NCBI GenBank assembly: GCA_030248215.1
Contig: JASANG010000688.1
Span: forward strand, 1 to 64,000
Origin: Enoplolaimus lenunculus
Taxonomy: Eukaryota; Nematoda; Enoplea; Enoplida; Thoracostomopsidae
Direction: 5' to 3'
Length of the DNA stretch: 64,000 nucleotides
Below are positions 56,090 through 64,000 of the stretch, in pieces. The notes below the pieces were generated by a model, which was given only the letters and a program-made list of their open reading frames with translations, did no database searches and had not been told where the DNA came from. Within the stretch, counting starts at the first letter, position 1, and every line of letters begins with the position of its first letter. Position numbers and translations under genes: made by a program.

Positions 56090-56749
56090 TTCTAATATGG
56101 TCGGTCCTAGCAACTTTTAGTGTGTCCAGTTTTTCAGCTTGACTGCAATAGAGCAGACATAAGCTTTAGACGATTTTTTTGGGTTCAGGAATAATTGTAA
56201 GTTTGTTATTCGCAAAGGCTTCGGCTTAGAATTATGCTTAGGCGACTGCTACTCCTTAAGAAAGTGTTAATATCAGCCCCGTTATCTGTTGAAAATTAAC
56301 TGCTTTATGCATTTAATTTCCTAACACAGCCTAAACAAAGCCTAATACCTAAGCTAATCAAGAAACCAGGGTGCCAACAGATAGTACAATTAGCGAAAAC
56401 AGATAGTGATCAAAATAACAAAACGGTCCTAATCAATATAACTAATACGAAAAATAAATATCTAAGTATGAAAGTTAAATTTTTTTAAGGTTTCAGACGA
56501 ATTTCCACGTTTGCTTTAAATCGAACAATTGTAGCATATCCGCATTGAAATAAGTACTGAACGATTATTAACTTTATATATACTGTAACATGAGCATAAA
56601 AATTACAGCATTTCCGCTGTTTCAATAACAGAAACGGAAACGGACATACCTGTTACCGGTAAGGGATATTCGGTTACACCCTGCAGGAAGCTCGTTGAGA
56701 ATCATCAGATAAGCTGTGTGAACTGACAGTTTTTTCATTTTTATTGTAG

Positions 56750-56832
56750 GTGTTGGAAAAAGAACTTGTAAATGCAATGAAGGATACCGATTTATCAAAA
56801 GTCCATCACCGCCTATGTGCAAGCCTCGTTGA
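56750..56832 (+). CDS. Secreted cysteine-rich protein, exon 2 (stop)
   Basis: Acceptor CATTTTTATTGTAG, then a split Ser and VGKRTCKCNEGYRFIKSPSP then PMCKPR, TGA at 56830-56832. CXCNEGY is the classic C-terminal EGF-like motif. With exon 1 the mature protein has six cysteines in an EGF/EB-like order, and the whole product is about 91 residues. Function unknown; candidates are extracellular inhibitors or surface-coat proteins. Confidence 0.78.
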
Positions 56833-57119
56833 ACGCATGTGAATGTTTTAAAAATTATTTAAGACAAAAGCAAAGTTTTTCGAGTTTCACCCAAAAGAAA
56901 TGTCTGAGTTTCAAAAACCTGTCTTAAGTCTGATTTCAACTTCTTAAGTCGGGATATTTAGAAATGTTTCCTAAATTTGATTAAACTGAAACGGTTCAAT
57001 TAGTGTATTTGTTTGCCAAAATAATCAACGGTGCTTCACGGTTTCTGGAACCCAGCCAATATTTCGTAATATTCTCGTAAATTTACACTGATACTAAGGT
57101 TATTTCGGAAAAAGAGCAT

Positions 57120-57208
57120 GTTTAACGCTTTTATGCTTAGTCTTAGGCTTAGGCTTATCAATATAAGTATACTACTTTCACTGCCCTGCTCTATACATTG
57201 ACCATTAT
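57120..57208 (+). repeat. Family A MITE, right half only
   Basis: TTAGTCTTAGGCTTAGGCTT followed by GCCCTGCTCTATACATTGAC. A similar half-copy is at 57655-57760 (TTTAGGCTTAGGCTTAGGTA, CGGCCTTGTTCTTCACATTG). Confidence 0.6.
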
Positions 57209-58020
57209 TTCTAAGCCGGCCGCTTAGCATTACATATAACTTTAAAATAGCTTTTCACGCCGCAAGTTTTGGTTTTGACTTAAATTATTGAAGGTTTAGG
57301 CCTTGGCTTGAGATTGCAAGGTAAAATTTAACCGCACTACGGAAATTTTTGGCGCCTCAGCGTAAATACTGGCTATTGAAAAGAAATATGTAGCATTTTT
57401 CAAAAACGTGGCTTATTTTTGGCGGTGATAAAGCAACGGGCCAAAGCCTTGGCAGAAGCCAAAGGGAGGTTCTACACTTTTCGACTGTTGTAATGTCGTA
57501 TGGCGTTGTACGGTGTCCTCCGTCGGCGTCCGGGGTATCTTCACAGTTCTTGTTGGTAAACCATTTTTAGTTCCTACGACAATTTATATTGCCGAAGTCA
57601 TAACTGTCTTTTAAAAATATGTTAAATAAACTAAATGGCTTCTTAGCGTTTACTTGGTTTAGGCTTAGGCTTAGGTATAAGCTTCACCGTATGGTTAAGG
57701 CTTAGGCGTTGGAATATGCTTTTTACTACTGTTACGGCCTTGTTCTTCACATTGGTCCTTACTAAGTATAAAATTTTAAAAATATTGAACAGTCGGTCTC
57801 TTTAGAACGGCGTACTAAATTTGAAACACAGAGATTGATGTGCCCTGTATTGAGTAACTCAGTTACAGGCATACGTTTCACCTTTTATCCCATGCATGCT
57901 TTCTGTTCTCATTCAAGAACTAAATTTCATAACTGGATTCTAAACCTGAATTCAGGAGATGTCAGCATATAACTATACGTGTTTATCACTCGTGTCTGAA
58001 TGGGCTTTCAGATCTTCGCA

Positions 58021-58291
58021 TTAACCCTTTCTCACATAAATATTTTCTATTTCCCCTGAGACCTACTTTTATGCTCGGATTCGAACTCCGCTGACTGGAG
58101 TGGGAGGCGTATACTATCACCACTCAGTTATAGGGGCTTGACGCTCGAGCCCGAGGGGGCTCTCACGTCTTGTGGTGATTTAGTACTACGTATACGTGTT
58201 GCAATTGTTAAACACGGTACGATATATATTATTTAACGTATATACACTGCGCTGAGTTGCCTATAGGCAACTCTATGTGAGAAAGGGTTAA
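58021..58291 (-). mobile_element. TTAA-bounded MITE with tRNA-like core, best copy
   Basis: 271 bp from TTAACCCTTTCTCACAT to ATGTGAGAAAGGGTTAA: 17-bp perfect inverted ends including TTAA. On the minus strand the core reads CCTATAACTGAGTGGTGATA (A-box-like) and GGAGTTCGAATCCGAGC (an intact B box with a T-stem). It also has the GGGCTCGAGCG leader shared with 23346. It combines DNA-transposon ends with a SINE-like promoter. Confidence 0.85.
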
Positions 58292-58558
58292 TATTAATGT
58301 TTCAGAGAAGATTGTTACGCGAATAGATTATGCGCTACACTACTCGCAGTATACTCTTCTATGCGAGAAAGGGTTAAAACAGCCGCTTTACCATCAAATT
58401 TAAGATAATAACAAATATCAATTTGGTGGCTAAAGTGTCTTTAATCTGAAAATCAAAAAATAAAACATCTTTAATGCGGGTGTTCGAAAAGCGATCTTAA
58501 ACTTCTGCACTGAAAATGCAACGTTTCTGTCTGTAAGAATGATATAATCAGTGAATGT

Positions 58559-58738
58559 ACGACAATTCGACGCTCGACAACTTGTCGTTAAACAGTGTCC
58601 TAACGTTTATCAATAAACCTAATCAAAATCCTAAGCGTAATCCTAAGCCTAAGCCTGAGCATATGCCTCGAGTCGCTGAAATTCCAGACTACAAATTGTC
58701 GGTCAACGAATTGTCTGACGACGAATTGTCGTGATACC
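58559..58738. repeat. CGACAATTCG-ended element with TTAGGC array (copy 2)
   Basis: ACGACAATTCGACGCTCGAC left, ACGACGAATTGTCGTGATAC right, core AATCCTAAGCCTAAGCCTGA. Ends and AACAGTGTCCTAA shared with 27138-27330. Confidence 0.75.
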
Positions 58739-58819
58739 ATAGTCAGCAGAGGCAATGTGGCTTAGGTTCAGTGTTAATATGAAATTAAACTAAATTAAAT
58801 GATTAAAAAGTATTTATCT

Positions 58820-59070
58820 TTTTCCAAAAACCTATGCTTAGGTTTAGGTTAAGATTCCAGCTAGATCGATACTTCTGATTACGTTTAGGCTTAAGCTTTG
58901 GTATATATTACCGCTTCGAAATACGAAATGTCAGCCAATGTATTTCATCACGTTAAGCCCAAGCCCAAGTGTGAAAATAAGCGTATATATACCTAAACTT
59001 AAGCCTAAACAATGAATTAGTCTAAAACTTACGCTTACTCTTTAGCAGCTTAGCCGAAAACGGCCCGGCC
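58820..59070. repeat. Composite of degraded family A fragments
   Basis: Both orientations of the motif occur: CTATGCTTAGGTTTAGGTTA, then TTAAGCCCAAGCCCAAGTGT and ACCTAAACTTAAGCCTAAAC with TTACGCTTACTCTTTAGC. Confidence 0.5.
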
Positions 59071-59099
59071 CAAATGCATACAAGGGCCGTAATCAAATG

Positions 59100-60190
59100 A
59101 TAAACTAGCTACAGTGGTATCTTCACCCACGCAAAAGATTAACATTTTAAGTGTTGAAAAAAATTCAACGGGAATATACGGCTGTTCTGATAACTCACAA
59201 CCTGGACTATTTTCCATCAGAAACCAAATTGTTGCTATTGAGTCGATTGTGATTGTTATTTGAACGTTTTTAAATAATGCACGCTAGTTTGTGCTCAGGT
59301 TAACTTCAAGAAGCTTATAGTTCGGCCTGCCGATGACAGATCGACTCAAGTCAGACCAACAAATTTATATACAAAATACTTCGATTCTATATTAAACAAA
59401 TTTGAACAGATGTGATCTCGCCTACTGTCCTGTGAACGAGCAAAATGTGCGACTCGGGCAACCTAGCTCTTCGCTCAGCATATCAAAAAATACTATCTTA
59501 AGTTTTTAAGGCTGAAGATATATACGGCACATCTTATTTCGAAATCTTTAAATATATAAAGTTATGGGCACGTTGCATTAATTATATTCGTGATAGACGT
59601 TTACCCGCAGTAACTATTAATCCAATATACAGCAATGAAAACGGCGCAGTTCAGATCTCTAAGCTTAATACGCCAATCAATAAATGCTATACAACTTCAT
59701 TTAAATAATATCTATCTAATGTCTCCTCTTGGATGCACAACTGCAGTTCAGACATTGCAAACAGTTTTCATTTTCGCAATTTCAAAAAGAGCCTTTTACA
59801 GTGGACGCTCAGATCCGACCAGATTCATATTTAACCACCCTCTATTCTGAACAAAATTACTTTAAACTGACAAAATATCTTTCTAGTGTACAAGTATAAA
59901 TCTAATTTCCGGTCGAAGCCAGTATAAGAGCGGAAATAGCACCGCCAGTTTCGATTTCCAGGTCAGACCATATAAAGCGATCAGCAAAATACAGTTGAAA
60001 ACGAAAACTTCGGTCGACTTTTTGGATCTAACAAATTTGGATTTCAATCACCAATTGCTATAAAGTTTTTCAAACTCACATCATTCGTTTCCAGTTGAAC
60101 CCAATTATATATCACGCACTACTTAAAACGCAGGCAGTAGTTCAAGCAGGAAAACTTCGAGTTCAATCCAAAAAGTTCACATTGCGGTTA
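59100..60190. other. No gene recognised
   Basis: About 1.1 kb between repeats, with no exon-like frame. A 71-codon ORF at 59635-59850 has no splice or composition support. Confidence 0.5.
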
Positions 60191-60196
60191 TCAACG

Positions 60197-60455
60197 GCAC
60201 TGTAAATATCAGTTAGTTGATTTAGCTCAGAATGAGTTGAATCACTCAGTCTGACTTTGGACTATAAGAACTCAGAATTTTGAGTTGATTCAATTCATTC
60301 TGCTTTAATTAATCAATTCACACAGGGTCAACTAAACTCATAGTGAGAATCAACTCAACTCAAAGTGAGTTAATCTATGCTAATATTATTTCAGAAATAA
60401 CCAACTCGCTAGCTAAATTGATTAATTAGGTCATTGCAATTTACAGTGAGTCATA
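60197..60455. repeat. Family D MITE
   Basis: CACTGTAAATATCAGTTAGT at the left, GTCATTGCAATTTACAGTG at the right, with GAATGAGTTGAATCACTCAG inside. Another degraded D copy follows at about 60520-60770. Confidence 0.65.
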
Positions 60456-61006
60456 AATGTTTCATTAAATATTGTATATTGTCTCAAAAATACTTTGTGG
60501 TGACCACATTAATTCTATGAGCTCCGTAAATTCAATTGAGAGGATTAATCTATTCAGATAGCGACTTAAGTATTTTTGAATTAGCAGCAGCAAGCATTTA
60601 CACACCTTGAGTTGACTTGAGTCTCACTGTGAGTCGAGTTCATTTCGTGGGTGCTGATAACTCAGAATGAGTTGAATTGACTCAGATACCTGAGTTGTAA
60701 AAGTCATAATTCAGAGCTCACACTTTTGAGCGAATCCAACTCCTTCTGAGTAAAAACAACTCTTTACATCGAAGTGATATAAAAGGGAAGCGTACAGATC
60801 ATATGATATAAACCATCCAGTAAACCCAATCGAATGAGAAAAATTCAACCTGAAGTTCGAGTTCAACAACACCACATTTCAACGACCAGTTGAAACCAAG
60901 TTGAAATCGGACATCTTTTTCTTACTGAACGCAGTTCAGAAGAACCACTCTCAAACCAGGATGTGTAGCAACAACGGCAGCGGCATTACCAGGTTGAGTA
61001 TTCAGG

Positions 61007-61231
61007 TCACACCATATAAACCGTCCAGTATACACAATTGAAAAAGAAAAATCCAATCGGAAACATTAATCGTGAAATGACATCAATTTGTTTCGAGCGT
61101 TCTTTGTATTTTTTCAGCCAAATTGTTAAACAACTCGCTGCGCCACGATGTCGTTTTTGACGCGCCGCAGCGTAGAATAGCGGTGGCGTTGACATGTCCA
61201 TCGGAGTTCCAGTTCCGGTCACTAGTGGTTT
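61007..61231 (-). CDS. GluCl channel subunit, last exon (M4 and stop)
   Basis: A 225-bp exon after GTTTTTTTTCAG, phase 0, 74 sense codons and TGA at 61007-61009. The end of the M3-M4 loop (KPLVTGTGTPMDMSTPP...) leads to a basic stretch (KKYKERSKQIDV) and the fourth membrane helix, ISRLMFPIGFFFFNCVYWTV then YMV. This is the standard C-terminus of Cys-loop anion channels, with W-[ST/TV]-Y ending. Confidence 0.93.
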   Translation of the reverse strand, partial: KPLVTGTGTPMDMSTPPLFYAAARQKRHRGAASCLTIWLKKYKERSKQIDVISRLMFPIGFFFFNCVYWTVYMV

Positions 61232-61282
61232 CTGAAAAAAAACACAGTTCCAAATGTCAGAATGAATAGATTTATGACGAGA

Positions 61283-61405
61283 AAAATGAATTCAATTTGA
61301 AAAATGAATTCAACTCGAAAAATGAATTCAACTTGAAAAATGAATTCGATTTGAAAAATGAACTTCGTTTGAAAGATAAGTTGAATTTGAAAAATGGATT
61401 TAATC
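61283..61405. repeat. 18-bp tandem repeat (GAAAAATGAATTCAATTT)
   Basis: About seven copies of an 18-bp unit, decaying to the right, inside the GluCl intron. Being a multiple of three it gives open frames on both strands (6-residue repeats); these are not considered genes. Confidence 0.85.
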
Positions 61406-61734
61406 CACAAAGAGAACGTTTACGAGTTTCTGGTATTCGAGACTATAATGATTTTAGTTGGAAATATCTATTTGGTTAGCAAAAAGTTAATGCAGCAATG
61501 TATATAAATGCAGACATTTGAGACGTCGATTCATTACGAATCGTTTAAAAAATAAATTCGGTTCATATACAATTATTAATGCTAGCAAATGTATAACTCG
61601 ATAGCGTCCTCAGTTGGTGAGTACTGAGTTAGAATTAAATTCGGTCCATTCAGGGTCATTGCAAAATAAGCGAGGGCGTGTGTTTATTGAATTTCGAGAC
61701 TTGGTTTGGATTGCGGTTGACGCCTTGAAATTAG

Positions 61735-61850
61735 AAAATGTTGGTCCCTAGAAAAGTTGTAACTTTGCTTGAAAGTCATGGAAACCCTTGTACGCCCCTC
61801 ATGAAATTTTTTTGTCCCCAACTAGCAAAGTGAGCTGGCTACAGGCCCGA
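61735..61850. repeat. Family G fragment
   Basis: GTAACTTTGCTTGAAAGTCA, GTCCCCAACTAGCAAAGTGA and GCTGGCTACAGGCCC; left end missing. Confidence 0.6.
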
Positions 61851-62489
61851 CAGTTCCTATCATAGCACCTATGACAAGCAGTGATTTACAACCAATTAAT
61901 CAATGTTGAACTAAAATATAAAAATAATTGTTGATTGTACTGTGTAAAACAAAATTTATAGAATGCTTGCAATTTTGCATAAATAACCGTGTGCAAAAAA
62001 ATTAAAAGAGTGCATTTAAATAGATATTCATATAAGATAAAATGCTAGCTATCGAGCACAATTATGCTATTAACCGGAGTGCAACCGGAGGTGAAAAAAA
62101 ACCGAAACCGGAATAGTGGCGGAGCTAGAGGTGAAACATAATTTGGTATAAAAAATGGTTTTGAACTTGCTAAAATTTTAAGCAATAGTGAACTACGCGT
62201 TTTATACCGTAGCCAGAAAGACGTTTGCAGTTATGGACGAGGACAACATCATGAAGGTACGTCAACTATATATTATATACTACTTTACTCGAATAAATTT
62301 TCACAAAACTATCTGGGCTATACCCATTTTGACTTGTTGCATCTACGCCATGGCTCCACACCAGAAGCACATTAGCAGGCGTGGATACCGTAAAGCTTTT
62401 ATGCTTTCTAGGCCTCAAAATAGATTGATTGCAAAAACAATGGTAGAAAAAAGTAACAAATTATCCAAAGCTCAAAGTTTCAAACTTAC

Positions 62490-63271
62490 CAACGCGGCTA
62501 GACTATCAGGCGCCTCTAGATCACACTGAGGACATCCGCCATAATACGGCCCAGCGGCTGCAGGCGCAACAGAATTGTTATCATTTCTTTGATGGTGCTG
62601 AGCACCACCAAACTGATTCACAACCATCGTAGAACTTGAGACAACTTGAGGCGTAGACACACCGGTGTCCCGACCCGCAGCTGATTGGCTAATCCTAGAC
62701 TGAGGCCGACCAGTCGAACCAATAGGAGTAGTCGCAGCGTAAGGTCCTACAGTTCCACCTCGTTCGCTGGCCAATGAAAACGCTCCACCGCCGGTAGCAG
62801 TAGGATTTGATTGAATAATTGCAGCACTTGTTGACCGAGGCATACCCACTCTGCCGGCCGCTGATTCGTTGCTTACAACTGCTGCAGGGGTTGCTAAATT
62901 GTTACTTATCAGTGTGGTAGACATCGATTTTTTCTTTTCTTTTCGCATAAATTCCATCCGACCTGCGTAATTCACCAGTGCAAATTCTAGAAGGGCCCCA
63001 AAAATAAACGCTAGGCAAACTCCTATCCAGACGTCAATAGCTTTGGTGTACGAGACTGGCGGTAGTTTAGCGTTAATTCCTGATGCCTGGGTGGTCATTG
63101 TGAGCAGAGTGGTCACTCCGAGGCTCACACGCGCAGGGACGGCGTCTTTGTCGAGCCAAAAACTTACCCACGATACGATAACTAACATAAACGATGGGAT
63201 GTAGAGTTGAAGCAAATAATAGCTGTATTCGCGGCGAAGAATCAGTTCAGTTCGAAGACATGAATATTCGC
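62490..63271 (-). CDS. Glutamate-gated chloride channel (GluCl) subunit, M1-M3 exon; 5' part outside the window
   Basis: A 782-bp exon between GATTTCTCAAACAG and GCGTTG|GTAAGT. It starts in the agonist-binding loop GEYSCLRTELILRREYSYY (Cys of the second loop), then M1 (YIPSFMLVIVSWVSFWLDKD), the anion-selectivity signature AVPARVSLGVTTLLTMTTQ in M2, and M3 (AIDVWIGVCLAFIFGALLEF then ALVNY). A long Ser/Gly/Thr-rich M3-M4 loop of about 150 residues with a Cys pair (GGCPQCDLEAP) follows. PAR before M2 marks a chloride channel; the M2-M3 SGINAKLPPVSYTKA loop is diagnostic of GluCl over GABA and glycine receptors. Upstream extracellular exons must lie beyond 64000. Confidence 0.94.
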
Positions 63272-64000
63272 CTGTTTGAGAAATCAAAATATTTTAAGGT
63301 GGCGTTTTAAATTTAAGTAAAGGATAAGTCGTTCAAAAATTAAGCAAAAATATATATCGGTTACTTATCGAAACCAGTAGTACATTAAAAACTTTAGAGC
63401 TAAGCTGAGGATTAAATAAGGCAATGTAGGGGATCTGGCAAAACAGTTTCAGGCTTCTAATAATAAAATAGTACATAATGGCTGAGGTTTTCGAAACCCA
63501 GCTTAAGAACGTGGTTAAATTAAGCAAATACATAAATCGAAATACTTAAGTCACTGATCAAATTTGATTCGTTGCAGACTAAACTAACAGCTCCGGCATA
63601 TTAACTTTGGTATAATTGCTTTTGTGAACGTGCAAAAAATCCATTGTTGAAAATTCAAGAGCGTTTTGTAAAATTTTATATATAGCGGAATTTTAGTAAA
63701 CCAAAGATATGCACAGTTCTATAGTGTTCGCGTAACAGAAATTGATTAATAATTATTTGTAGATAGTCATAGCTGTTTTTCAACTCGTATCAACAATTTT
63801 GGCTAATTTTCAGCCTAATAAGACCTTTTATCCCAGTGCAGAATGCTTTTAACAATTCCATCCATGTATGAAAAGTTAACTACTTCGCTAGTCACGAAAC
63901 CAAAAACAACAAATTAATAGTTATGTATATATTTCAATTTCATTCCGTATTTTATCATATTTTTCTTTATTAAAACAAAGCACGGAGGTAAAGTCAGAAC
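63272..64000. other. GluCl intron, no exon recognised
   Basis: No exon encoding the expected Cys-loop or agonist-binding segments was found to the window end; the 66-codon minus-strand ORF at 63333-63533 has no similarity to them. Confidence 0.6.

Noticed and set aside
61222-61479. ORFs on both strands with 6-residue repeats
   Set aside because: Products of the 18-bp tandem repeat in the GluCl intron.
1-64000. CRISPR arrays, bacterial operons, rRNA genes or viral genes
   Set aside because: The sequence is intron-bearing animal DNA; repeated sequences lack CRISPR spacing, and no reverse transcriptase, integrase, transposase or rRNA motif was recognised.

Overview
The window is eukaryotic (animal) genomic DNA: AT-rich, with split genes joined by GT...AG introns (many acceptors TTTCAG) and a dense load of short inverted-repeat elements. 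The most likely source is a nematode. Degenerate arrays of TTAGGC, the usual nematode telomere unit, are scattered through the window, and one end carries a glutamate-gated chloride channel of the type found in nematodes and arthropods. Large introns and heavy repeat content would fit an early-branching (clade I type) nematode, but that is inference. The TTAGGC arrays lie inside mobile-element-like repeats, not at a chromosome end.

The main gene is a minus-strand TOGARAM (crescerin / CHE-12 type) gene from about 43.4 kb down to its stop codon at 8959. I could join 24 exons whose splice phases are compatible throughout, giving one open frame of about 2,030 codons; the first exon(s) are not identified. 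It encodes TOG1 and TOG2 (43.4-37.4 kb), a long disordered Arg/Ser-rich linker (37.0-19.7 kb), TOG3 (19.2-13.7 kb) and TOG4 (12.1-9.0 kb). The exact C-terminus and the linking motifs match the family. Its large introns hold most of the repeats and a probable small plus-strand gene at 33.0-34.3 kb.

Other genes: the C-terminal exon of an unrecognised minus-strand gene (2210-2592); a damaged plus-strand reading frame next to it (2.6-3.0 kb); the last two exons of a plus-strand gene converging on the TOGARAM 3' end (8257-8567); a 572-codon minus-strand ORF for a disordered protein (48141-49859); a possible plus-strand first exon for a mitochondrial presequence (53317-53407); a complete two-exon plus-strand gene for a small secreted cysteine-rich protein (55702-56832); and the last two exons of a minus-strand GluCl channel subunit (61007-63271), whose 5' part lies beyond the window.

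Repeats: at least a dozen inverted-repeat families were recognised by eye. The most striking are (A) elements with about 28-bp GGCC(C/A)ATGTAAAGA... ends around TTAGGC-like arrays, about 20 full or partial copies; a second, unrelated family with CGACAATTCG ends that also encloses such arrays; and a TTAA-bounded element with CCCTTTCTCACAT ends enclosing a tRNA-like segment with A and B boxes. Several are nested in one another. No rRNA gene, bona fide tRNA gene, CRISPR array or bacterial feature was seen. All splice calls are by eye and need transcript support.
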